Of a DNA stretch of 64,000 nt, positions 1 to 10,841 are shown piece after piece. The notes under the pieces are model-generated. The model ran no database searches. It was not told the DNA's origin and saw only the letters and a program-made list of their open reading frames with translations. The translations under genes and the position numbers were made by a program. The stretch's first letter is position 1, and each line of letters opens with the position of its first letter. Origin of the DNA: Coffea arabica (lineage: Eukaryota; Streptophyta; Magnoliopsida; Gentianales; Rubiaceae); NCBI RefSeq assembly GCF_036785885.1, contig NC_092320.1, positions 16,865,557 through 16,929,556 of the forward strand, written 5' to 3'.

Positions 1-261
1 ATTAATTGGGGATTATGGAATTAAAAGGGGTTCAATTATGCTCTATCGTTAAACAGCAAACACTTGTACATAGCATATTGTTATAAGAACATCAGACTAT
101 GTCAAATACTTTCCTTCGCATGGAGTAAAGTTCCCGAAAGGGTTTTCAGAACATATTTATCGAGAAAACGCCTAAAAGATGTTTTCCGAGTTCTTTATCC
201 GAAAACTAGAAAAACAACTGTTAGAATAACATAAAGTTTTTTCAATTGTATAGATACTAAC

Positions 262-604
262 TTGTAAGTTCTTGAGGATTGTGGCCGTAGACATTGGCTT
301 CATGAATTCTGTTAAGTGGTAATGGAGCCTTGGCGATCCTTTTCCTCAAGTAGTGTACAATTAGCTCTTCATCAGTGGGGCAAAACCTGTAACCGCGAGG
401 CATAGAATCCAGAAAATTCTGTGAATTTTCGTGGAGAATTATGCCTTGCTGAACCGGTTGCTGCTGATCATTGAGGAGATACGGCTGGTGTTGATGTTGC
501 AGTGGCTGCTGCTGTTGGCCCTGCAAGGGCGGCCAGTGGTGGTGGAGGAGGTGATCATGGAGGAGGTATGGCTGCTCCTCCCTCTGCTGGTGGTGATTAT
601 CCAT
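262..604 (-). CDS. NAC transcription factor, exon 1 only (gene runs off the left edge)
   Basis: This is the first exon of a NAC-domain transcription factor, a plant-specific DNA-binding regulator acting in the nucleus. ATG is at 604 and the exon ends at 262 before a GTTAGT donor; 1-261 is the start of intron 1, and exons 2 and 3 lie outside the window. It encodes 114 residues: a His/Gln-rich extension (1-65), then NAC subdomains A and B (MPRGYRFCPTDEELIVHYL, where the family norm is LPPGFRFHPTDEEL). The long low-complexity N-terminus is unusual, as most NAC proteins begin within about 20 residues of the domain. The exon encodes the same protein as the one at 48552-48894 (Asn at residue 45); the copies at 26955-27297 and 63123-63465 have Asp. 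Exon structure was confirmed by comparison with the complete copies. Confidence 0.85.
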
Positions 605-2473
605 GCTTGTTGAATGTTGAAGAGGCTTCTTTCGCTGGAGGCGCAGTTACCTAAAATAAGCGCCAAATGAGGTATATATATATTTTTGTCGTTGGGCTGC
701 CAACCTGGCACTAAATGTCCGGTACATCCGTACAAGTGGGGTCGGGTATAGACTCCAGTTGCAGTACAATTCTACTTCTTCTTCTACTTCTCCCCGAATT
801 ATACTCAATTATTTTGAAATTTTGGATAACAATAAGAACATTCTTCCATGCCGCCTGTCTATATATCATAATTTTTATAATTTAATACCTAAGGTAATAA
901 AGTTTTAATAAATTTATAATCTAAGACAAAAGAATAAGAGTTAAAGTTGTCTTAATGTAGCATAATCTTTGAAAATTATAGTAATTTAATCCATATTTGT
1001 CGTTCCATAACTTTTAAATATTGTTAGTCCACATATAGATTTATGAATTAATCTTCTATATATTGGCACTTTCGCTATTGGATGCGTGATACACAATCTG
1101 AATTTAAATTAATCCAAATTTTATATATGTGTCATGTATCTAACCGTGATATTGTACACATTGTTAGTGTATATAAGAATAACTCTAGATTTATACATTT
1201 TTTTTTTCTAACTTATGGTATAGGTCCATACCCGTGTTATATCCATCCCATATTTTACTAACTATGCTTATCACTTTATTGTTGAAACTTAACATCGCAC
1301 TTGTGAAGCTTACCCATAATATTCATGAAAATAAATTTAAGTTTTTTATGGACAAATAGTATGTAAATGGCTAAAACTATAATTTTATAATAATCTTAAA
1401 TTTACATACCATAATCGAGTGTATATTGCTTCTTGTTTTGAAATTTGCACTAACTTCACTATTCCTATTATTGTTATTGGTAAAAATGCTTCGATTTAAA
1501 ACACAATAAAATCAAATTTTGTGGCCTTTCTAATATAGTGGTTATTTTTACTCGAAAATTAGTAAATCTTGCTTACATTACACAGATTGTATGCTTTTTC
1601 ACCAATATAATCAAAAGAACTTTATACCTTGACAAAACAAATAGAAAAAATGACAACACCATGAGTATAATGGTGAGCAACTGCCATACATGTCACATTA
1701 TGAGTTTAGGCATGATTTGTATAAATAATAACTAATCTAATAATTGGTTGACATGCGATGCATATGACAGGTTAGGGGATTTCAATTGCAACATGAAAAT
1801 GAAAATGTGATTCTTTTTAAAGAATATCAATAGTGGTTTTCTATAAATGGAAATATATTGTAGCATATACCACTTATGCATTGAAGGAATTTGTAGTTTG
1901 AATCGTAGCAATTGAGTACCTATTGCTTTTTAGTTTTTTAAGTACCTATTATTTATTTCATTACAAAGTTTAAATATTTACATTCAGATAGAGTAATGCT
2001 AATGACACTTCAATTATTGTTAACGACACTGAGTTTACCTTTATAAAAGTTGGTCAAGAAAATGAAGTGTCAATGACAACAATTGTTAAACTAAAACAAT
2101 TTTCTTTCTTTTGGGAAAATCAAACTACTTTCCCAAGTATATATTTCACTTTTATGTTTTAAAAAATCTCAATCTGTTAATTAAATTCACAATGTTGCTA
2201 TTATAAAAAATATTCCTTCTCAAATTAACATGAATGAGTAGATGTAAGATATAAATGTGGTAAAATATCGCTCATACACATGTCATGGATTTTTTAAATT
2301 TTCAACAAACAATGATTTTGTTGTTAAAAATATAACATGGTAATCTGTTGTGGTAATTATTTTAGGATTCTTTTGTACATGAAATGAATTTAATTTAAAT
2401 TACACAATAGATTATATGGGCATGTGAATTTTTTTATTGGTTGAGGTAATTAATATCTTTTTATTGAACCGTT
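605..2473. other. NAC 5' flank / intergenic spacer, no gene recognised
   Basis: AT-rich DNA upstream of the minus-strand NAC gene. I see no credible coding frame: the short open frames here have no recognisable domain and no coding-like composition. A short inverted repeat built on TGACACTTCA / TGAAGTGTCA lies at about 2002-2072. The same spacer is repeated almost base for base at 48895-50763, and in interrupted form after 27298. Confidence 0.6.
672..687 (-). promoter_or_regulatory. Candidate TATA box of the NAC gene
   Basis: A run of alternating TA followed by A/T lies about 70-85 bp upstream of the NAC ATG on the minus strand, which would leave a 5' UTR of roughly 40 bp. The same element lies upstream of the other NAC copies at about 27365-27380, 48962-48977 and 63533-63548. 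It is a position and composition argument only; the surrounding DNA is AT-rich. Confidence 0.3.
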
Positions 2474-3257
2474 AGTGGTGATTGCTAGTCTTTTTTTTTT
2501 TTTTTTTTTTTAGCAGATTCAACGATCACAGATCATTTTCCCTTGATAAGTGATAACTAGTTCCATAATTTCTGTTGCCAAAACCAAGTTCACTTCTGGA
2601 CACCCTTGCACTTGCGCACATACATGACATCGATAACCAGTATATCCTCAACGTAACAAGAAATATTTATTTCAACAGCACAACATCATTATCCATCAAT
2701 GGATCAAAATTACTTTTATGTTTAAGACAGAAGATGCAGAAGGAGGGCGCAGAATAAGGAACAAGGTTCATATTTTGGCATCAGAATTTGCAGGAGTGAA
2801 CTTGAGTGAAATGCTATTGACACAATGACGCTCGTCTGTTGGTGTCGGGAATCCTTCACCCTTAAACACATGACCAAGATGCCCACCACAAGCAGCACAT
2901 GTAATTTCTATCCTCCTTCCATCTGGGTCAGGAGTGCGATTTATTGCTCCAGGAATGCCCTCATAGAACGCTGGCCATCCACATCCAGAGTTAAATTTAG
3001 TTGTGGACCTATACAGGGGAGTTCCACATCCTGCACAGTTGTAGACACCTTCACCATAGAACTTGTCATATTCCCCTGTACCTGGATACTCGGTCCCTTT
3101 TTGTCTGAGAATGCGGAACTGTTCAGGAGAAAGAACTGCACGCCATTCTTCCTCAGACTTCTGAACTGATCCGGGTGCAGCAGTCATGGCTACGACCCCA
3201 CCTCTGATGCCTCTCTTGCTCTGATAGTGAACCGATGCCAAGTGGTGATTGCTAGTC
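2474..3257 (-). mobile_element. Retroposed MsrB mRNA copy with poly(A) tail and 17-bp target-site duplication
   Basis: Insert 2491-3240 is flanked by identical 17-bp direct repeats, AGTGGTGATTGCTAGTC, at 2474-2490 and 3241-3257. Next to the left repeat is a run of 21 T (2491-2511), which is a poly(A) tail in the minus-strand sense. The insert has no introns, an approximately 256-bp 3' UTR and a 5' end truncated inside the transit-peptide coding region. The beta spacer has the unoccupied site once, at about 38831-38852, with a single copy of the 17-mer. These are the marks of LINE-machinery retroposition of a processed mRNA. Confidence 0.95.
2768..3187 (-). CDS. Methionine-R-sulfoxide reductase B, intronless retrogene lacking the plastid transit peptide
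   Basis: The enzyme reduces methionine-R-sulfoxide in proteins, repairing oxidative damage. From the ATG at 3187 the product is 139 residues, essentially the whole SelR/MsrB domain. Two CxxC zinc sites are present (C51/C54 in NCAGC, C97/C100 in TCAAC), with the resolving Cys C69 in FNSGCGWP and the catalytic Cys C122 in RHCVNS. The sequence resembles plant plastidic MsrB2-type enzymes, but the transit peptide is missing. Codons upstream of the ATG stay open to 3259 and encode the tail of the transit peptide plus the target-site duplication; that reading would need a TTG start, so I prefer the ATG. The frame is intact, and predicted location is cytosolic. Whether it is transcribed cannot be seen. 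It encodes the same protein as the copy at 51058-51477. Confidence 0.85.
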   Translation of the reverse strand: MTAAPGSVQKSEEEWRAVLSPEQFRILRQKGTEYPGTGEYDKFYGEGVYNCAGCGTPLYRSTTKFNSGCGWPAFYEGIPGAINRTPDPDGRRIEITCAACGGHLGHVFKGEGFPTPTDERHCVNSISLKFTPANSDAKI

Positions 3258-3626
3258 AAGGGTGAAACTACAATAAAAAATAAAGTTAGTGAGAAAAGTG
3301 CAAATGGCTATGGGTTTTAGTGCTTAAAACAAAACAAAAAAAGGATAAAATTTTTCTTTTTGAGTTATAAAGTGTCCTTCCATGTGATAGAACTCTCTAT
3401 TAAAATTTGAAACGGTTAAGAATTCACAAAATTTTTTAAATTTTAATAGTAAGTTTAACTTAAAGAAAAATAAATTTTATCAACCAGGAAATTTACTGAA
3501 ATTGTAAATTTCCTATATGACTAAAACTTACTGTTTTAGGGGATGTACTTACCAATTTTCTAATAAACTTACCAACACTAATATTGATTATTTAATACGA
3601 TATTGGAAAAAATGCTAAAAAACTAA
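3258..3626. other. Spacer between MsrB retrocopy and DNA element
   Basis: AT-rich DNA with no gene seen. It is continuous with the DNA left of the retrocopy, as the uninterrupted beta version at 38831-39210 shows. Confidence 0.6.
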
Positions 3627-5560
3627 GGGGGTGCTTGGTTGGAGGGTATAGGAATCAAGAATTGGATTGAGCCCCAAAATTGTTGCTTGGCTAATGGGTA
3701 TAGGTTTTGAAATTTTGGAATGATTCATGAAAAATTAGTCACTCTCCATACCCAAGTAGATTGGAGGGTTTTGATGAATCCCACATTTGATTCCAAAATC
3801 TTAAAAAAAAAAATTATTTTTGGGATTTTTTTTAAATATATACTGGCTCTGTTTCTATATATTAATATTTATTATTTCAATTTTGTTTTATAATATGTAT
3901 ATTAATATATATTTAATATATATATAAATATATATATTTATTTCAATTGATATAATATATCTAATATACATATTAATATTAATATAATTTATATATATAA
4001 TAAAATATAAATATTAATTGAAATATACATATTATAAAACAAAATTGAAATAAATATATTTATATATTTATATAAATATATTTTAAACAAAAATATTTAT
4101 ATATAAATATATATTATTTATTTCATTTGATATAATATATATAATATACATAATTGAAATATACATATTAATATTACTATAATTTATATATATATAATAT
4201 ACATAATTGAAATATACATATTAATATATATTAATATACATATTATAAAACAAAATTGAAATAAATATATTTATAAATTTATATAAATATATAAATCAAT
4301 ACTATCAAAACTATAATAGGCTTGAATACATTAGATGGTAATCACGAAGTTAACCAGTCTCATCTAATCAGATCTAAACTTGTAGATCTACACTATCAGT
4401 AGCATAAATAAGAAAGATGGTAATCACGAAGTTAATAAACTATTTTTCCTAAACAGATTATAAAGGATAGTGTGAAAATTTACAAGAAAAGATCTTACCT
4501 TTTGAGAAGAATTAACTATACATGACGACCATATTTCCATCATATTAAAGATAGTAAAATAAACCTACGAGAATAGATCTAAATCTTTTGAGAAAGATTA
4601 ACTATGCATGACGACCATATTTCCAAACAAAATCATAAGATTGATAGTAAAAACCCATTTTCCCTGGATCTGATCTTGTGACACTTCCCCGTCCTAGAGC
4701 ATCACACCCTAAGAACCTCAACGCCCCTACAGAGCCAAATCCCTCATGGTCTTACCTGGACCGGACGTTGGCACTTACTGGATCCATGTCATTCAATCAG
4801 ATCCAAAGTTGTGAAATCAATACTATCAAAACTATAATAGACTTGAATACATTAGATGGTAATCACGAAGTTAACCAGTCTCATCTAATCAGATCTAAAC
4901 TTGTAGATCTACACTATCAGTAGCATAAATAAGAAAGATGATAATCACGAAGTTAATAAATTTCATCAGGAAGATTTAATCTTGTAGATCTACACTACCA
5001 ACATCATAATGGTATACTAAATATAAATAAATTTATAAATATATATAAATATATTTTAAACAAAAATATTTATATATAAATATATATTATTTATTTCAAT
5101 TGATATAATATATATAATATACATAATTGAAATATACATATTAATATTACTATAATTTATATATATAATATACATAATTGAAATATACATATTAATATAT
5201 ATTAATATACATATTATAAAACAAAATTGAAATAAATATATTTATAAATTTATATAAATATATATAAATAAATATATTTATATAAATATATTTTAAACAG
5301 AAAATTAATATTTATATATGAATATATATATATGGTGGATGAGTATGTGGGATAAGCATTTGAACGAGGAAGAAGAAAGATATGAAAAGAAAAAAGAAAT
5401 TAAAGGTAAAAAATTGATTATTAAATTTTGATACCCATTCCTTACCAATATTTACCAAGCAACCCCATTTGTAATCATACCTTTGTCCAAAACCCATACT
5501 AATTTTTTGTAAATGTTTCCAATTACAATTCCGATTCCTAAACATGAACCAAGCGGCCCC
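3627..5560. mobile_element. Non-autonomous PIF/Harbinger (Tourist-like) DNA element, 1.93 kb, TSD TAA
   Basis: The element is bounded by TAA at 3624-3626 and 5561-5563, and the empty beta site at about 39213 has a single TAA. The termini are inverted: GGGGGTGCTTGGTTGGAGGG at the left, and GGGGCCGCTTGGTTCATG when the right end is read in reverse complement. No transposase frame is present. The interior is very AT-rich (3830-4290 and 5020-5320, TATAAATATATT-type repeats). A segment of about 120 bp beginning CTATCAAAACTATAATAG is repeated at about 4300 and 4825. The TAA target and TIR sequence fit the PIF/Harbinger superfamily; the assignment is inference. Confidence 0.8.
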
Positions 5561-5563
5561 TAA

Positions 5564-6113
5564 TCTTTTGCCAAAGTTAATGGAATCCGGCAGTAGTGGA
5601 TTACCCCATTGTTGTTACTATGACTTGCAATACCGTAGCATTGTCCTTTAATAAGGACACGCTGGGAGAGGAATGGGTTGGATAGTAAGAAGGGGTGAAT
5701 GTAAGTAAGAGAAATCTCCTATTTATATTTAAGAAAAAAAGTTCACAGTATAATGCAAGCAGAATAGTGAAGTTAAAAATTTGCTAGAGCGGAGGATGGG
5801 ATTTAAAATCATTATGAAAAATGTTATCGAGTCCATAATATTGTTATTGAAATCTTATGATACGTGTTGCAAGTAAACCAAAAGGGATGCCAAGAAAAGG
5901 TTGTATAACATCCAAATAAAGAATGGAGTGTTTATTATTAGGTGGAAATCACACTCCACTACTAATCAAAACCAGGCCGATGGTAACGACTTAAAAAAAA
6001 TTAAGTTTGATTTGTATTTTAATCAAGAACTCTTTTTTTTGTTAGAAGGTCAATTGTAATCCAACTAAACTACTGTGGGAGGCTCCAGACCCACAGTGAC
6101 ACCTATAAAAAAA
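5564..6113. other. Spacer with first arm of a ~75-bp direct repeat
   Basis: No gene seen. DNA at about 6000-6083 resembles 7180-7246 (both contain GTATTTTAATCAAGA and CAACTAAACTACT), so the MITE-like element 6114-7171 sits between two diverged direct repeats. Confidence 0.5.
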
Positions 6114-7171
6114 GGAGGGTTATTATCACTTTACTCTCTTAACATTCAGTGCCACTATCAATTTTTTCCTTAACGTTATTTTATAGTCATTTTGCCTCCA
6201 AAACTAACGATCAAATTTAATGGAGTATATTAATTAAAGTAAAAAGACATGTTTAGCCCTTAAAATTATTATCACTTTATCCCCTTAAACTATAACCTCA
6301 TTATCAATTTACTCCATAGAGTTTTTTTTAGACAATTTATCTCACCATTAAATTAACTTAGTAAGTTAAAGAGTTTTAGAAGAAAGTACCCTCCTTTTTG
6401 TATAATAAAAATAATAAAAAATTTAGAGTGACTCTTCTCCTTTTTAGTATCAAGAAAAAAAAGTCAAAGTGCTAATCTCTTTCTTCTTGACAATTTTATT
6501 AATATTGAAAAAATAGAAAGATAGGGAGGGGAATGGGAGAGAGAGAGAGAGAGAGTTCAATTCTTTTTTTTAAAATACAAATAAGAAAGAATTAAATACT
6601 TTTATTATATAAAAATTAATTCACTTTTCTGTTTACGACCAAATTCCAATCCTAATTCCGACAACCTTAAAGTAATATGATAATGCTAGACTCTTCTTTA
6701 TTTTCTTTCTTTGCAAAATCTGATATTCTGTCTCCTTCTTTCCTATCTTCTTTTCTTTTCCAAATATTAATAAGTGTGAAAAATTTTTTGAGAAAACCAT
6801 TTTATTTTTATGTTTTTGGATCTCTTAAAGTAAAAAAAAACGGAAGAATAACCTTTTCAATTTTTTTTTAATTATATACAAAAAAGAGTAAATATATTAA
6901 AATTTTTTTGACCATACTAGTTAGAGTAACGATGAGATAAAATGCCTAGAAAATAATGTTAGGAATTAAAACGACTGTATCACTATAATTTTAAGGGATA
7001 AAGTGATAATAATAATAATGTGATAATGCTATAAAATAACGGAATATTTTTGTCTAAAATTTCTTAATATGTTGGATTGAATTACTTATAGGGTGAAATG
7101 ACTAAAAGATAATGTTAAGGGTTAAATTGATAGTAGTAATATAGTTTAAAGGGATAAAGCGATAATAATCC
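6114..7171. repeat. MITE-like inverted-repeat element
   Basis: The ends are imperfect inverted repeats: left GGGTTATTATCACTTTACTC, right in reverse complement GGATTATTATCGCTTTATCC. A second nested pair built on TTATTATCACTTTATCCC lies further in (about 6268-6290 and 6990-7010). Flanking A-rich runs may be a target duplication but are too simple to prove it. A short (GA)n tract lies at about 6534-6554. No coding frame is credible. Homologous copies are at 39767-41156 and 54404-55461. Confidence 0.55.
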
Positions 7172-7283
7172 AAAAAAAATTAAGCTTGATATGTATTTTA
7201 ATCAAGATTTTTGTTGGTATTTTAATGCAACTAAACTACTAGGGGAGGCACCTATTAAATCTACTAATGGAGATTTGATTGAG

Positions 7284-7469
7284 GCCACTGGCCATTTGGT
7301 CCAGTGGTCATCACCATAATGGTGATGCTGGAGGTCAGGGGATCAACCCCTGCCTCCCACAATTTGGCCACAATATGTGGCTGGTCTTAGTTGACCATCC
7401 CTTTGCCCCTTCCCCTAGACTAGGCTAGAGTAGGTTATACAACATCTATCGTTGCGATAAAAAAAAAAG
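7284..7469 (+). mobile_element. tRNA-derived SINE, 186 bp, with 12-bp TSD
   Basis: The insert is flanked by GATTTGATTGAG at 7272-7283 and 7470-7481. The beta copy at about 41258-41271 has that 12-mer once, an empty site. Pol III promoter-like boxes are present: box A TGGTCCAGTGG (7297-7307) and box B GGATCAACCCC (7340-7350). The element ends in an A-rich tail. This combination is diagnostic of a short interspersed element mobilised by LINE machinery. Confidence 0.9.
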
Positions 7470-7481
7470 GATTTGATTGAG

Positions 7482-8220
7482 GGATCTGCTTCAGAAATTT
7501 ATACTCATCACCGTACCCAAGTACGGCCACGTGCTCGCAATTCTTGGAGTTGGTATTTTAAGGATGATGTTTTTACCCGATCTTCAACATCGCCAAAAAC
7601 TTCTAACCATAACTAGTAAAATGCTTTCATATCAATTACGAGATTAGTTATCAATTGGGATCAATACGTTGGTTCCTTTACAATGCCAATCCCATGTTTA
7701 TTATTTTGACATTCAATTAATGTCTCACTCAATAGATAAGTGAAGCATATGATCTACACATGCTTATATAGTTCATTAGAAGATGCCGTTAGAATAAAGA
7801 AACTCAAGATCCAATCTCAAGTGCCAAGCAAGACCTTGAAAGTACTTTGGAGGTATTTGAATATCAAGAACTGAAATAAAAGAAATGAAGCTTCGTCATG
7901 TGGGATATCCAGAGATTCAAAGTACATAGTACAAATCACGCCAACCTATGAAGACTTCAGTACCCTTTGGAAATGGAATTGCAGACTTTATCACTCATCT
8001 CAACGGCTAGATTAATGTCCAAGATGGGCCTAATATTTGTTTTTTGTTTTGGGAACGAGAAATTGAGACAATCCGACACACTCAAGCCTGGTTGTATGGC
8101 ATGATATTGATAACATGTCCCTCTTATCTATTCTTAGACCTTCTAACTTAAGTTTTAAATATATGTATACATTCTCATTTGCTTTTATCCTGCGTCACAT
8201 TGGCAGTTTCACTGCTAAAA
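7482..8220. other. DUF642 5' flank
   Basis: Non-coding flank of the plus-strand DUF642 gene. A TATA-like stretch, AAATATATGTATAC, lies at about 8157-8170, some 50 bp upstream of the ATG. No other gene is seen. Relative to the beta copy, 6 bp are inserted around 8104-8111 (ATATTGATAAC versus ATAAC). Confidence 0.45.
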
Positions 8221-10354
8221 ATGGCTTCCATTCTCTCCCTCTGCATTTTATTCATAATGTGTATTTACCAAAGCCTTTCTTTCGCGGCTGTTGCGCCATT
8301 TCTTGATGGTATGCTTTAAATAGTCTTTAATTTTTTTCATATAAAATTGCTAAATTAACTTTTCTTAGGTACGAGCTAACCCTGGTACAATTTTTTTTTT
8401 TTTTTTTTTTGGGTTTATGCCAAATAAAGTCACTTTACCATATCATTTTTATGTCAGCACTCAGCACATGACGGAGCGAATATCAAATCTTACCTATTAA
8501 TTTCACTTGACATGCAAACATGATCCACGTAAATTGTAGAAAAATCAAATGCGCAGCGTTAATTTTCTCTAACATGTTCAACATCAAGAGCAACACGAAC
8601 CCGTTTGAATTTTTGATTTTGAATCTAATGGTGTTTGACTTGTCTTTTCGATACTTGGAAAAGGTTTTTCGCTCTGGACTTCTTTTTAATCATTGATATG
8701 AACTGACCTTCTATGTACTCTTCCTCTTTATTATTATTTTTTCTGAAAAATTCGAACAATGGCAGGATACAAGAACAAGGAGAAAAATTTACTCATAACT
8801 GGCAGTAGTAGTATGTTTTTCTAACCATATTCCTGTTTACATTTTGCAGGTCTACTAGAAAATGGTAACTTTGAGGAAGGGCCAAAGGTATCAAACCTTA
8901 AGAAAAGACAGATCATAGGAAAATACTCCTTGCCCAAATGGGAAATTCATGGCATAGTTGAATATGTTTCAAGTGGACCGCAACCTGGTGGTTTTTACTT
9001 CGCAATCCCTCGTGGGGCTCAGGCAGCGAGGCTTGGAAATGAGGCTTCCATATCTCAATATGTTAAGGTGAAACCTGGAGCAATGTACTCATTGACCTTT
9101 GCAGTCACCAGGACTTGTGCCCAAGATGAGAAGCTAAGGGTTTCTGTCCCTGGTTTTTCGACTGAACTCCCAATTCAAACACTGTTTAGCAGCGATGGTG
9201 GTGATACTTATGCATGGGCTGTTAAGGCAACTTCTGATGTTTTCAAGGTTACATTTCATAATCCTGGAATTCAAGAGGATCCTACCGGTGGACCTCTTCT
9301 GGATGCAATTGCAATCAAGGAGATACTTCCTCTCAGATACACTAAGGGTAAGTCCTCTTCCAAATTTGGAATTTTTTTCCAATATCATCTGCCTCCCAGA
9401 TCTTTAAGCAGATTTGTGAAAGCTCGATATTGGCCAGTACAAGAAAAATGTTAATGGCACACACTTATCTGTTAATGATACTCCTCTTGACTTTTCTAAT
9501 GGCAGTTGTAAATTCAAAGAAAAACATGGCAATTTTTATCTGATTCACATGGCAAAAGGTTGAAAAAAAAAAGGGTGCCGTTCACAGAGAAAGGAGTGCC
9601 ATTAACATTTATCCCAAAATAATTGTCTGAATTGTTGGGCAATCGTCGTAAGTTGATCACAACCCAACTGCCTTTTTGTTCCTTTTATTATTGACTGTCG
9701 ATATTCGTTCACGAAGACACTATCTTTAAAATATAAATTTGTAGTTTCTTCTAAATATATAGTAAATGTTAACCAATGCAATGTATATTTTATAATTCAT
9801 AGAAAGCTCCTAATTTGCACTGAAGCTATGCAGGTAACTTGGTCAAAAATGGTGATTTTGAAACCGGCCCTCATGTGTTCAAGAATTTCTCAACTGGGGT
9901 GCTGCTCCTCCCTAAGAGGACGGACATCTACTCATCGCTCCCTGGATGGATTGTTGAATCCCTCAAACCAGTTAAGTATGTTGACTCGAAGCATTTCTCC
10001 GTTCCCCAGGGACTTGCAGCTATTGAATTGGTTGGAGGAATAGAAACAGCTATTGCACAAATCATAAGAACAGTACCTAACAAGTTCTACTTTCTTTCCT
10101 TCGCTTTTGGGGATGCTAGGAATGGTTGTCATGGATCAATGACGATTGAAGCTTTTGCAGCTAGGAAAACCATAAAAGTTTCATTTACATCAACTGGAAT
10201 TGGTGGATCCAAGACTGCCATCCTCAAGTTTCAAGCACTTTCAAACAGAACAAGAATAACCTTTTATAGCCCAAATTATCACACAAAGCTTCATGACTAT
10301 GGTCACATATGTGGTCCTGTTTTGGATGATGTTATAGTGTTTCCTCTCAAATAG
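8221..10354 (+). CDS. DUF642 secreted cell-wall protein (alpha copy), three exons
   Basis: The product belongs to a seed-plant family of secreted cell-wall proteins with two DUF642 (galactose-binding-like) domains; some family members have been linked to pectin methylesterase activity. Exons are 8221-8308, 8850-9347 and 9834-10354, with GT-AG introns, joining in frame to 368 residues, the normal family length. Residues 1 to about 23 are a signal peptide (MASILSLCILFIMCIY...). Domain 1 is about 29-190 (LLENGNFEEGP, LGNEASI, RTCAQDEKL) and domain 2 about 196-368 (NLVKNGDFETGP, HFSVPQG, HICGPVLDDV). In domain 1 the family motif DPxCGPL reads DPTGGPL: residue 176 is Gly here but Cys in the beta copy, so C119 loses its likely disulfide partner. 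The gene converges on the next NAC gene. Same protein as 56511-58644. Confidence 0.92.
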
Positions 10355-10841
10355 TCACTGTTTGGGTGAAGATCAAACAGAGTGATCAAAAAGCAACATA
10401 GTTTTGGAAGCTTTTTCTTTTCTTTTTTGTTAGTTCATGAACAAGACAACCCAAACCCATAAACATCGATCCACGGTATGAGGGAGGGGAAGCGGGCATG
10501 AGATATAAATTGTGTAATTTATATCTCTATACTATTAAAAAAAATCTTTCTAGTTTCTAAAGTTTAGGCTTCAAATATTGCATAGGATCAATTTAAGCCA
10601 TTCATTTTATTTGTTTTTTGTTTTTTGTTTTTTGTTGTTATGTCATTGGTGTGTAATGTTGAAAGCTATAACCTTGGATTTAAGCATTTTTTTTTTTTGG
10701 CTAACATTGCATTTTTTTTTAATATCTTGACATTACTACAAGTCTATAACCTTGGATTTAAGAAGTGTTTTTTTGGCTAACATTGCAATTTTTAAATATC
10801 TTGACATCTATCATTGCTGCACTGTTATTAGGATTATATAA
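10355..10841. repeat. DUF642 3' flank with ~75-bp tandem duplication
   Basis: A segment containing TATAACCTTGGATTTAAG, then GGCTAACATTGCA and ATATCTTGACAT, occurs twice at about 10666-10735 and 10744-10806. The beta copy (after 44400) has lost part of the first repeat. TTTTTTG repeats at about 10609-10636 vary in number between copies. No gene. Confidence 0.6.

Noticed and set aside
431..613. Leu/Val-rich frames opposite the NAC exon 1 repeats (also 27114-27347, 63282-63515)
   Set aside because: Reverse reading of CAG/CAC-rich His/Gln codons.
439..735. Possible upstream frame overlapping NAC exon 1
   Set aside because: It opens only at a TTG and is in a different frame; no evidence for an alternative start.
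2825..3169. 114-residue open frame on the plus strand over MsrB (also 51115-51459)
   Set aside because: Antisense shadow of the MsrB coding region; no domain of its own.
8115..8306. 63-residue frame over DUF642 exon 1
   Set aside because: Different frame from the signal-peptide exon that splices correctly to exon 2.
9134..9388. Minus-strand frame over DUF642 exon 2, and similar frames over exon 3
   Set aside because: Antisense shadows of the spliced gene.
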